Positions 35,301 through 43,638 of a stretch of 64,000 nt of DNA are shown here, in pieces. The notes under the pieces were generated by a model, which saw nothing but the letters and a program-made list of their open reading frames with translations, was not told the origin of the DNA and did not search any database. Location: NCBI GenBank assembly GCA_019639075.1, contig JAHBSO010000006.1, positions 78,101-142,100 of the forward strand, written 5' to 3'. The DNA comes from Actinomycetota bacterium (GTDB lineage: Bacteria > Actinomycetota > Acidimicrobiia > Acidimicrobiales > Iamiaceae). The position numbers were made by a program, and so were the translations under genes. Each line of letters starts with the position of its first letter. The stretch's first letter is position 1.

Positions 35301-38300
35301 GATCCGCGGCTCGCGCTCGACCGAGGTCGGCGGCGTGCGGCGCACGTCGCGCACGTAGCGGCGATCGCCACGGATGGCGGCGATGTCGCCGGACGGGTGA
35401 GCGGTGATCTCGGCGAAGATCATGTCCTCGAGCACCCGCTCCCGCGAACGGGGTGCTTCCTGCTCGTCGGCCGCCGTCCGGTCGGCCCGGAGCCCGTTGG
35501 CGCGGACGGACCGGATGGCGCTGACCGCAGCACCCATGGCCCGATCGAGGCGGCCCGTCGGGAAGAGGTCGCCCTGGTCGATGTCGAACGCGGAGACGGT
35601 GACGCCCGGAAGCTCCCGCGGGATCACCTGGACGGGCCCGAGCACCGTGGCCTGCTCGGGCCACTGCGCCCGATCGCCGTCGACCACCCGGTGCGCGCCC
35701 ATGGTGGCGACCGAGATGTGCAGCGGCCGCTTCAGGTCGGTCCCGCCCCACGCCTGGGCGAGGAGCACCAGGCTGTGCAGGCCCAGCTCCTGGTTCCGGT
35801 GGAAGAAGCTGCTGCCGGGCCGGAAGTCGCGATCGTCCTCGGCGATCAGTGCGAGGTGCACGATGCGGTCCGGTGTGTGGCCGGCGAGGATGACGTCCTG
35901 GAGGAGCAGCTCGTACTCGCCCAGGCCGTTCTCGGGTGCGATCACGTACTCCTGGTCCGAGACCACCTGGTAGGAGTCGCCGGGCCGGACGATGACGACG
36001 TCGTCGCCCCGGCGGCGGAGCCGGAGGGCGAGGTCGTCGCCCAGGCCGGTGCGATCGGCGACGACCATCCAGGTCTTGTGGCCGGCCGGCGCGGGTTCGA
36101 CGTCGCGGCTGCGCCACACGACCTCCCAGTCCCAGTCGTCCTCCTGGTCGCGGCCGATGTAGGCGTCGGCCCGGGCGGTCGTGGCCGGCGCGCCGGGTTC
36201 GATGACGAACGGTTGGGTCTGGAACGCGTAGGTCGGCAGCGAGAGCCGTTGCCGACCCTCGGTCTCGACCAGGAGCTCGACCGGCACGTCCAGGCCGGCG
36301 GCCCACAGACGACCCATGGCGGCCCGCAGCGCGACGTCGTCGGCCACGTCCTCCTCGGGGTGGCGCATGGTCGGGATCGCCTCGTGGGGGGCCCGGACCG
36401 CGGGGTGGCCCCGGACGAGCGACGAGAGCGTCTTGCCCGGGCCGACCTCGAGGAGGATGCGGTTCGGGTCCTCGGCGAGCGTGGCGACGCAGTCCGAGAA
36501 GCGGACCTTCCCGCGGAGGTGGGCGACCCAGTACTCGGGGTCGGTCGCGTCCTCGTCGGTGATCCAGGTGCCGGTGCGGTTGGACACCCACGGGATCTTC
36601 GGTGCGCGCAGGTCCATCGTGCGGAGGTGGGCGCGGAACTCCTCCAGCACCGGTTCGAGGAGCCGGCTGTGCGGCGCGGTGTCGATCTTCACCGGCTGGA
36701 CCTCGACGCCGGTGGCGGCCAGGCGCTCGCGCAGCACGTCGAGGGCGGCACGGTCGCCCGAGACCACGCTCAGGTCGGGTGCGTTCTCGACGGCGAGGTC
36801 CAGACCCAGCTCGTCGAGCAGGTCGGTGAGCTCCTCCGGCGGCACCGGGGCCACCGCCATGCCGCCGTCGGTGCGCTCGAACAGGCGGCCCCGCAGCGCC
36901 AGGAGGCCGAGGCCGTCCTCGAACGACATGGTGCCGGCGATGCACGCCGCGGTGTTCTCGCCCATGCTGTGGCCGACGAGGGCGGTCGGCTCGAGGCCCC
37001 ACTCCTGGAGCAGGCGGGCGAGCGCGATCTCGACGAGGAAGATGGCGGGGATCTGGAAGCGGGGCAGTTCGAGGGTGGCCGCGGCGTCGTCGACCTCGTC
37101 GAGCAGCAGCTGGCGCAGGTCGACGTCGTGCTCGTCGAGCAGGATGCGGAAGCCCTCGTCGAGCGTGCGGGCGAAGGTGGGCTCGGTGGCGTACAGGTCG
37201 GCGGCCATCCGCGGGTGCTGGGCGCCGCCGCCCGGGAACATGAAGGCGATCGACCGCTCGGCGGCCGGTGCCGTGTGGTCGAACACCCGGCGGTTGTCGC
37301 GCTCCTCGAGCAGCTTGGCCGCCTCCTCGAGGTCGCGGGCGGCGAGCACGCGTCGCTCGGCGAACGGGTGGCGGCCCTGGTTGAGGGTCCAGGCGACGTC
37401 GGCCAGTTCGACCTCGGGGTGCTCGTGCAGGTGGGCGGCGAGCCGGTCGCAGATGCCGTCGAGGGCCTTGCGGTTCTTGGCCGCCAGGGTGAGCACGGTG
37501 GCCCGTTCCGACGGCGTCGCCGTCGGCCGCTCGGGCGCCTCCTCGAGCACCACGAAGGCGTTGGTGCCGCCGACGCCGAGCGAGTTGACGCCGGCCCGGC
37601 GGGGCCCGTCGATGTCGGCGGGCCAGGGGCGCAGCTCGTCGACGACGGTGAACGGCGTGGCCTCGATGCCGAGGATGGGGTTCGGGGCCTCGTAGTTGAG
37701 CGACGGCGGGATCTCGCCGTGCTGCACCGCGAGGGTCGCCTTGATCAGGCTGGCCACGCCGGCCGCGGTGTCGAGGTGGCCGATGTTGGTCTTGACGCTG
37801 CCGATGCCGCAGAAGCCGTCCGGGGTCGGACCGTCGGCGTTGAACGCCTGGGTGAGCGCGGCGACCTCGATCGGGTCGCCGACCGGGGTGCCGGTGCCGT
37901 GGCACTCGACGTAGCCGATCGAGGTCGGCTCGACGTCGGCCACCGCGATGGCCTCGGCGATGCACTCGGCCTGGCCGTCGACCGAGGGGGCGAGGTACCC
38001 GACCTTGCGCGACCCGTCGTTGTTCACGGCCGTGCCGCGGATGACCGCGTAGACGTGGTCGCCGTCCTCGACGGCGTCGGCCAGCCGTCGCAGCACCACG
38101 ACGCCGGCGCCGCTGCCGAACACCGTGCCGGCGGAGCGGTGGTCGAACGCCCGGCAGTGGCCGTCGGGGGAGAGGATCTCGCCCTCGACGTACTGGTAGC
38201 CGTGCTTGTGGGGGATCTCGATCGTGACGCCGCCGGCGAGGGCCATGTCGCACTCGCCGGAGAGCAGGTGCTGCACGGCGAGGTGGGTGGCGACGAGCGA

Positions 38301-38864
38301 GGTCGAGCACGCGGTCTGGACGTTGACGGCCGGGCCCTGGAGGTCGAACAGGTAGCTGGCCCGGGTGACGAGGAAGTCCTTGTCGTTGCCGGTGTGGCGG
38401 AGCAGGAACAGGCCCACGTCGTCGACGAGGCCGGGGTTCGACAGCACGTTGCGCCGGTAGTAGTCGGCGGTGCCGCACCCGGCGAAGATGCCGATCGAGC
38501 CGTCGAAGCCCGACGGCACGTGGCCGGCGTCCTCCATGGCCTCCCACGCCGCCATGAGGAAGTGGCGGTGCTGCGGGTCCATGATCCCGGCCTCCTTCGG
38601 CGAGAAGCCGAAGAAGTCGGGGTCGAAGTCGAACACGCCGCCGAGCGGGGCGGCCGCCTTCACGTAGCCCGGTCGGAGCCGCTCCTCGGCGGGCACGCCC
38701 GCCTCCTCGAGCTCCTCGTCGGTGAGGGGCCGGACCCGTTCGGTGCCGGACCGGAGGTCGTCCCAGTAGGCGCGGACCGACGGGGCCCCGGGCAGGTGGG
38801 CGGCCATGCCGACGATCGCGATGTCGTCGGTCTCCTCGATGTCGTCGGGGGGGACGTCGCTCAC
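32352..38864 (-). CDS. type I polyketide synthase, KS-AT-KR-DH-ACP-TE
   Basis: A 2170-residue single-module PKS. KS is at 13-440 (Cys186 in QTACSTSL, ECHGTGTPVGDP, KTNIGHLDTAAG). AT is about 540-870 (Ser633 in GHSMGE; the HAFH/YASH position reads TAPH, so the extender is not predicted). A KR-associated region and KR follow at about 890-1400 (GGLGGIG near 1195, Tyr near 1354 in VDYVAAN; IDD motif suggests a B-type alcohol). DH-like hot-dog folds are at about 1420-1700 (His in DEHRTAADEALLPG, Asp in LHPALVD), then ACP (Ser1830 in GGHSL) and TE (Ser1980 in GGFSGGG). GTG 38864 follows the NRPS stop by 4 nt. No PPTase or MbtH gene is nearby. Confidence 0.92.
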   Translation of the reverse strand: MSDVPPDDIEETDDIAIVGMAAHLPGAPSVRAYWDDLRSGTERVRPLTDEELEEAGVPAEERLRPGYVKAAAPLGGVFDFDPDFFGFSPKEAGIMDPQHRHFLMAAWEAMEDAGHVPSGFDGSIGIFAGCGTADYYRRNVLSNPGLVDDVGLFLLRHTGNDKDFLVTRASYLFDLQGPAVNVQTACSTSLVATHLAVQHLLSGECDMALAGGVTIEIPHKHGYQYVEGEILSPDGHCRAFDHRSAGTVFGSGAGVVVLRRLADAVEDGDHVYAVIRGTAVNNDGSRKVGYLAPSVDGQAECIAEAIAVADVEPTSIGYVECHGTGTPVGDPIEVAALTQAFNADGPTPDGFCGIGSVKTNIGHLDTAAGVASLIKATLAVQHGEIPPSLNYEAPNPILGIEATPFTVVDELRPWPADIDGPRRAGVNSLGVGGTNAFVVLEEAPERPTATPSERATVLTLAAKNRKALDGICDRLAAHLHEHPEVELADVAWTLNQGRHPFAERRVLAARDLEEAAKLLEERDNRRVFDHTAPAAERSIAFMFPGGGAQHPRMAADLYATEPTFARTLDEGFRILLDEHDVDLRQLLLDEVDDAAATLELPRFQIPAIFLVEIALARLLQEWGLEPTALVGHSMGENTAACIAGTMSFEDGLGLLALRGRLFERTDGGMAVAPVPPEELTDLLDELGLDLAVENAPDLSVVSGDRAALDVLRERLAATGVEVQPVKIDTAPHSRLLEPVLEEFRAHLRTMDLRAPKIPWVSNRTGTWITDEDATDPEYWVAHLRGKVRFSDCVATLAEDPNRILLEVGPGKTLSSLVRGHPAVRAPHEAIPTMRHPEEDVADDVALRAAMGRLWAAGLDVPVELLVETEGRQRLSLPTYAFQTQPFVIEPGAPATTARADAYIGRDQEDDWDWEVVWRSRDVEPAPAGHKTWMVVADRTGLGDDLALRLRRRGDDVVIVRPGDSYQVVSDQEYVIAPENGLGEYELLLQDVILAGHTPDRIVHLALIAEDDRDFRPGSSFFHRNQELGLHSLVLLAQAWGGTDLKRPLHISVATMGAHRVVDGDRAQWPEQATVLGPVQVIPRELPGVTVSAFDIDQGDLFPTGRLDRAMGAAVSAIRSVRANGLRADRTAADEQEAPRSRERVLEDMIFAEITAHPSGDIAAIRGDRRYVRDVRRTPPTSVEREPRIRPGGTVLITGGLGGIGLTIARALHESVGARIVLLTRGELPDRASWDERAKVGDGTGRRLAGLLDLEAQGVDVTVQHGDVTDADEMRMVVDEVRRTHGGIDAVVHAAGVIDDGPLIGKDLTDIDEVLGPKVYGTLVLEEVLADEELDLFVLFGSTSTITAPIGQVDYVAANSFLDALSGARHAHGETHYLTLGWGVWGDVGMAAEAVADDEPEPRPAAHILFDTVVTDRRGVTRLDARWPVATTWALDEHRTAADEALLPGAGYPELARAALAELGIDRPFELSDLLFLRPLAPTGDELDAQVVLTPVVDGYRFHVRQAVAPETTDAEGATRAASPGRVTTAEATIRLRELDRPPAVDVEAAAGPDPSARPTRTAQQDHLHFGPRWDVVTKVRQGDGVSVAHLHLADRFAGDLDDVGLHPALVDLGTGFAMDLVLGYTGATLWVPIRYDRIRAFGRLGADVVAVARIRPTDGSDDGVATFDVDLCDPDGTVVLEVRGFSIRRLDGPLEVAPAPMAGEIERDASTSSGHASPAELLLRHNVSQGIGADEGARAFGRVIRMRPVPVRYVTSMDLTALRDQAARVAADQLRGDAQGDVVFARPDIDVDYVEPRDEMESTLVSLWQELLGIRQVGVRDDFFELGGHSLIAVRLFARIRKLFSVDFPVSVLFDAPTIEAVAALIRDARPDDGTDDQDEEGGPIVVGTRPRYRHLVAMHPGEGGPGHPFFLVAGMFGNVMNLRHLAHRIGSDRPFFGVQAQGLYGGEEPHDDFVVMARAYLEEIRTVQPHGPYLLGGFSGGGITAVEMALQLRDAGEEVGAVVLLDTPTPFNPPLTVLDRAKIQRDNLSREGVSWVKQWAVNRVRWEQEKRRRRDGGTTETDSGTLHSTEIEQGFYRALERYEMRHYPGVLTLFRPKLDPLHVFGPDRQINIDRRFIFDDNGWGPWCERVDVTEVPGTHDSAVLEPHVRVLAGHLRETLDRADAPTATD

Positions 38865-38868
38865 GGGT

Positions 38869-41800
38869 TCAGCGGCCTCGGCGTCGGGTCCGGCGCTTGG
38901 CCGCCCGGTCCCGACCGCGCTGTGCGCTCTCGGTGGACGGGCCCTCGGCGAGCGACGCCGTGAAGCTCCGGATGGTCGGGTAGCGGTACAGGTCGGTCAG
39001 CGGGCAGGACACGTCGAGCGCGTCGCGCAGGCGGCGGTGGAGCCGCACCACCAGCAGCGAGTGGCCGCCGATGTCGAAGAAGTTGTCGTCGACGCCGATG
39101 CCGTCGGTGCCGAGGGTCTCGGACCAGATGGCGAGCACGGCCCGCTCGGTGTCGTTGCCGGCCGGTTCCGGGGGCTTGCCGCCCGGGCGGGCGCCCAGCA
39201 CCTCGGCCAGCGACGGCAGCGCGTTGCGGTCGATCTTGCCGTTCGGGGTGTGCGGCAGGGACGGGAGCACGGCGACGTGCCCGGGCACCATCACCTCGGG
39301 GAGGGTGGTCCGTAGGTGGTCCTTGACCGCCTGCGGGTCGACCTCGGCACCCGGCCGGGGCGACACGTACCCGACGAGCTGCTGGTCGCCCGGCGTGTCC
39401 TCGCGGACCACGGCGACGCACTCGAGCACGTCGTCCATGGCGCCCATCTGGGTCTCGATCTCGCCCAGCTCGATCCGGTAGCCGCGGATCTTCACCTGGT
39501 GGTCGGACCGCCCGATGTACTCGAGGATCCCGGAGCCGTCCGGCTCCTCGCGCCAGCGGACGAGGTCGCCGGTGGTGTACATCCGGTTCGTGCCCCCGGC
39601 GAACGGGTCGGGGACGAAGCGCTCGTCGGTCAGCTCGGGGCGGTCGTGGTACCCGCGGACGACGCCGTGGCCACCGATCCAGAGGTCGCCGGCGATGCCC
39701 GGGGGCAGGAGCCGCCGCTGGCCGTCGAGCACGTACACGCTGGTGTTGGCGATCGGCGTCCCGATCGGGATCTCCGCGACCTGGCCGTCGAGCCGGTGGG
39801 TGGTCGACCAGATGGTGGTCTCGGTCGGCCCGTACATGTTGGTGATCGTCGCCGACGGGGCGAGCGAGCGGAGGTCGTCGGCCAGCGCGACCGGGAACGC
39901 CTCGCCACCGATGAACAGGTGGTCGATGGTGCCGAGCGCCTTCCGCGACTCGTCGTGCTGCGACAGCATCCGGGCCATCGACGGCGTGCACTGGAGGTGG
40001 GTGACGCCGTGGCGCTCGACCTGCGCGGCGAACGAGTGGTCGGTGGCGGCCTCCTCGCGGAGGTCGGTCCCACCGGCAGCGTCGAGGTCGACTGTGCGGT
40101 TGGCGGCCCGCCGGATCTCGTCGAGCACCGGAAGGCTGGCCAGCACGGTGTCGGTGTCGATGCCGAAGTCGACGAGGCAGGCCACCTCGTCGACGCCGAT
40201 GGCCTTGAGCCCGTCGACGGTCCGACGGCAGCGCTCGGGGGTGCCGAACAGGCCGCTCGTCTCGTAGTAGCGCTGGAACGCGAACTCGAGGACGGCGTCG
40301 AGCTCCTCCTCGTCGAGGTTCTTGAAGTCGTCGTCCTGGAGGCCAGCGTCGGTCGCGCCCTCGGGACGGCTGAACGCCGGGAACGCCCAGGCGTACTCCT
40401 TGAGCAGCGAGAACGAGGTGCCCAGGTAGTCCTTGAGCGGCTGGCGAGCGATGTCGCGGACCTCGTCCTCGTCGGTGCCCACGAACGTGTGCAGCATGAG
40501 CGAGACGATCCCGGCATCGGGGTCGTGGCCGGCCTCGGCGCGGGCCGAGCGGTAGGCCTCGATCTTCGGGGCGAGCTGCTCGACGGACTGGCCGAGGAGG
40601 TGGGTGAGCACGTTGGCGCCGCGCTTGCCCGCTTCGATGTAGGTGTCGACGTTGCCGGCGGAGGTGACCCACACCGGCAGCTCGGCCTGCACCGGCCGCG
40701 GGAGGGTGCGGACCTCCAGCGGCGTGCCGTCGGGACGGTCGTAGGCGACGGCCTCGCCCCGCCAGAGCCGCTTGATCTCCTCGGCCTCGTCGAACATCGT
40801 CTGCTTGGCGGTGGCGTAGGTCTCCGGGCGGAGGACGAAGTCGTCGGGCTGCCACCCCGAGGCGACCGAGATGCCGACCCGGCCGTTGGAGATGTTGTCG
40901 ACGATGCTCCACGCCTCGGCGATGCGGATCGGGTGCTGGAGCGGGACCACGACCGAGCCGGCCCGGATGGCGACGTTCTCGGTGATCGCGGCGACCGCCG
41001 CACCCGTGACCGCCGGGTTCGGGTACAGGCCACCGAAGTCGTGGAAGTGGCGCTCGGGCGTCCACACCGCGGCGAAGCCGTGCTCGTCCGCGAACCGGGC
41101 GCCGTCGAGCAGCAGCCGGTACCGCTCCCGGCCGGGTTCCCCCGAGGCGTCGCCGGAGAAGTAGAAGAGCGAGAAGTCCATGCCCTTCGAGGCATGGGCC
41201 TCGACGAAGCCGTCGTCCTCGGTGCCGGTGCGGGCCCGGTCGAGGTGGACGACCACCTCGAACCCGCGGGTGAGCGTGTACAGCAGCTCGAGCACCGAGA
41301 TGTCGAACGAGAGGCTGGTGACCGCCAGCCAGGTGCCGGGCGGCTCGTGGGCCACGATCGGGTCCATGCCGGCGAAGAAGTTGACGGCGTTGCGGTGCTC
41401 GACCAGCACGCCCTTCGGGAGGCCGGTGCTGCCGGACGTGTAGATGCAGTAGGCCAGGTCGTCGGGCGTGGCGCCGCCGTCGACCGCGTCGGTCGGTCGG
41501 GCGGCGATGGCGGCGGCGTCCTGGTGGAGGTGGACGGTGGTGGCCGTCTCCGCCGGCGGGGCGACGGGCCCGTCGGTGACGATCACGGCGCAGCCGCTGT
41601 CGGTGATCATGTGCGCGACGCGGTCGCGGGGATAGGTCGGATCGAGCGGCACGTAGGCGCCGCCGGCCTTGTGGACCGCGAGCACGCTCAAGACGAGTTC
41701 GAGGCTCCGGGGCACGTGCACGCCGACGAGGTCGCCCCGACCGACGCCGAGGTCGCGCAGGTGGGCGGCGAGCTGGTTCGCCCGCTCGTCGAGCTGGCGG

Positions 41801-43560
41801 TACGTGAGCGAGTCGTCCTCGAACACGAGGGCGGTGGCGTCGGGGGTGGCCTCGGCCTGGGTGGCGAAGAGTTGGTGGATGCACGCCGGCGACACGTCGA
41901 CCGCGGTGTCGTTCCAGTCCTCGAGCAGCCGGGTGCGGGTGGAGGCGGTGACGACCTCGACCTCCGAGGCCGGGCTGTCGGGCGCCTCGGCGATCACGCC
42001 GAGGATGGCCTCGACCGAGGCGGCGAGTCGGGCGGCGTCGTCGTCGGTGAGGAGCGAGCGGTCGTGGACGAAGGCCCACGTGCCGTCGTCCCGCCGCAGC
42101 TCCAGCACCACGCCGGGCGCGGGATCGGTGTCGGCGTCGGTCCGCACCGCGATCGGCAGCAGGCCGCCCTCGGCCAGGCGGGGGTCGGCGGCCAGGTCGG
42201 GATGGCGGCCGACGAGGTCGCCGAGCGCCGGGCCCCGGTCGACGGCGGCGCCGAGGCGGGACGTCACGTCGTCGACCACGTCGGCGAGGGTCGTGCCGTC
42301 GACGGCGACCTCGAGCGGGACCGTGCGCATGACGAGCGGGGCCGGGACGTCGTGGGGCGCAGGGGTGACGAGGCCGACGTGGAAGCGGTCCTTGCGGGCG
42401 AGCCGACCGAGGAGCAGCGCGGTGGCGGCCAGGACGGCCCCCTCGTCGAGCCCGGCGGGCACGGCCAGCGGCCGGGTGGTGAGCTCCACGCGGTGATCCG
42501 CGCCGGGCACCCGGGCCCAGGGGACCTCCACCGGTTCGAGCTCGGCGAGCGCCTTCAGCACCCGGGGCTCGGTGCGGGCCGCGGCGGCGCCCACCTCGGT
42601 GATGCGGGTGCGGGCGGCGTCGTCGAGGACCGGCAGCCGGGAGCCGGCGGCGAGGCCGAGCTCGGTCACCTCGACCGGGCGGCCGGTCGGCGTCGTCAGT
42701 TCGGCGATGGTCACCGAGCCGTCGGCGGTGGCGACCTCGATGCCGTCGTCGGTGACGGCGAGCACCTCACCCGGTTCGCCCTCGCCGTCGCCGGCCTCGA
42801 CGCGGCCCACGGTGACGACCGTGTCGCCGGCGAGGAGGACCTTCGGGCTGGCCAGCGGGTTCGGGTACGGGCCGAACGTGAGCGCCCGGACGAGCCGGTC
42901 GGTCTCGTCGACCGGGGCGCGCCAGTCGAGCAGCGCCATGGCCTCGGGACGGTCGTGGCGGCTGAACGTGAAGCGCTCCGCGGTCGGGTCCTGCGGTTCG
43001 GGCCGTTGGGTGCCGGCGGCGATCGCGTCGACCAGCTCGTCGAACGACTCGATCGCGTGCTCGAAGTTGCGGGTGTTGATCGAGAGGGAGGTCTCGGCCT
43101 CGGCCACGTCGAAGGTGCGCCGGGCGACGATGTCTCCCTCGTCGATGCCCGGCGTGATGAGGTGCCAGGTGATGCCGTAGGTCGGCTCGCCGCGCAGCAG
43201 CGCCCATGCCGGGGTGTTGAGGCCGGCGAAGCGGGGGAGCGGGCCGTCGTGGAAGTTGACCGCCCCGACCGACGCGGCGTCGATCACGGCGTCGGGCAGC
43301 AGCGCGAGGTGGGTGATGGCGAACAGCCACTCGAACTCGTGGGTCCGGAGGTCGTCGGCCCAACCGGCCGCAGGGCCGGTGGCGTCGACGACGGGGATCC
43401 CGTGCCCGGTGGCCCAGGTGGCCACCCGGGGCGAGGACGCGGCGACGACCGCGATCCGGTGGCCCTTGGTCAGCAGGGCCTCCCCGCACTGGATGAGAAG
43501 GCTGTCCGCGCCCACGAGGGCGCAGGTCAAGGTGGTGGTCGCGTCAGGGGTTGTGGTCAT
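38869..43560 (-). CDS. NRPS: formyltransferase - partial C - A with inserted luciferase-like monooxygenase - PCP
   Basis: A 1563-residue protein. Residues 1-310 are a methionyl-tRNA-formyltransferase-like domain (NFHDGPLPRFAGLN, Asn102/His104) including the C-terminal barrel. Residues 311-558 resemble the second half of a condensation domain but lack HHxxxDG. The adenylation domain starts near 560 (A3 YTSGSTGLPKG near 707, A4 FDISVLE). It is interrupted at about 785-1155 by a flavin-dependent luciferase-like monooxygenase (VWTPERHFHDFGG, GISVASGWQPDDF) and resumes with A5 NMYGPTETTIW, A7, A8 and PNGKIDR. The PCP carries Ser1501 in IGGHSLLVV. It should load and oxidise an amino acid, probably glycine, and pass it to the PKS. 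Confidence 0.9.
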   Translation of the reverse strand: MTTTPDATTTLTCALVGADSLLIQCGEALLTKGHRIAVVAASSPRVATWATGHGIPVVDATGPAAGWADDLRTHEFEWLFAITHLALLPDAVIDAASVGAVNFHDGPLPRFAGLNTPAWALLRGEPTYGITWHLITPGIDEGDIVARRTFDVAEAETSLSINTRNFEHAIESFDELVDAIAAGTQRPEPQDPTAERFTFSRHDRPEAMALLDWRAPVDETDRLVRALTFGPYPNPLASPKVLLAGDTVVTVGRVEAGDGEGEPGEVLAVTDDGIEVATADGSVTIAELTTPTGRPVEVTELGLAAGSRLPVLDDAARTRITEVGAAAARTEPRVLKALAELEPVEVPWARVPGADHRVELTTRPLAVPAGLDEGAVLAATALLLGRLARKDRFHVGLVTPAPHDVPAPLVMRTVPLEVAVDGTTLADVVDDVTSRLGAAVDRGPALGDLVGRHPDLAADPRLAEGGLLPIAVRTDADTDPAPGVVLELRRDDGTWAFVHDRSLLTDDDAARLAASVEAILGVIAEAPDSPASEVEVVTASTRTRLLEDWNDTAVDVSPACIHQLFATQAEATPDATALVFEDDSLTYRQLDERANQLAAHLRDLGVGRGDLVGVHVPRSLELVLSVLAVHKAGGAYVPLDPTYPRDRVAHMITDSGCAVIVTDGPVAPPAETATTVHLHQDAAAIAARPTDAVDGGATPDDLAYCIYTSGSTGLPKGVLVEHRNAVNFFAGMDPIVAHEPPGTWLAVTSLSFDISVLELLYTLTRGFEVVVHLDRARTGTEDDGFVEAHASKGMDFSLFYFSGDASGEPGRERYRLLLDGARFADEHGFAAVWTPERHFHDFGGLYPNPAVTGAAVAAITENVAIRAGSVVVPLQHPIRIAEAWSIVDNISNGRVGISVASGWQPDDFVLRPETYATAKQTMFDEAEEIKRLWRGEAVAYDRPDGTPLEVRTLPRPVQAELPVWVTSAGNVDTYIEAGKRGANVLTHLLGQSVEQLAPKIEAYRSARAEAGHDPDAGIVSLMLHTFVGTDEDEVRDIARQPLKDYLGTSFSLLKEYAWAFPAFSRPEGATDAGLQDDDFKNLDEEELDAVLEFAFQRYYETSGLFGTPERCRRTVDGLKAIGVDEVACLVDFGIDTDTVLASLPVLDEIRRAANRTVDLDAAGGTDLREEAATDHSFAAQVERHGVTHLQCTPSMARMLSQHDESRKALGTIDHLFIGGEAFPVALADDLRSLAPSATITNMYGPTETTIWSTTHRLDGQVAEIPIGTPIANTSVYVLDGQRRLLPPGIAGDLWIGGHGVVRGYHDRPELTDERFVPDPFAGGTNRMYTTGDLVRWREEPDGSGILEYIGRSDHQVKIRGYRIELGEIETQMGAMDDVLECVAVVREDTPGDQQLVGYVSPRPGAEVDPQAVKDHLRTTLPEVMVPGHVAVLPSLPHTPNGKIDRNALPSLAEVLGARPGGKPPEPAGNDTERAVLAIWSETLGTDGIGVDDNFFDIGGHSLLVVRLHRRLRDALDVSCPLTDLYRYPTIRSFTASLAEGPSTESAQRGRDRAAKRRTRRRGR

Positions 43561-43638
43561 GCTGTCCTCCGGCCGTGCTCGCCGAGTCCACGGTCCGATG
43601 GGTCGTCCCCCCTCTCCGATCGTGTCTGGTGTGTTTGC

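Noticed and set aside
32400..38963. A 2187-codon open frame antisense to the PKS, and a 1674-codon one at 39316-44340
   Set aside because: Very long antisense frames are expected at this GC content because stop codons are rare. The translations are Val/Gly/Asp/Arg-rich with no family features, while the opposite strand carries complete PKS and NRPS motifs.
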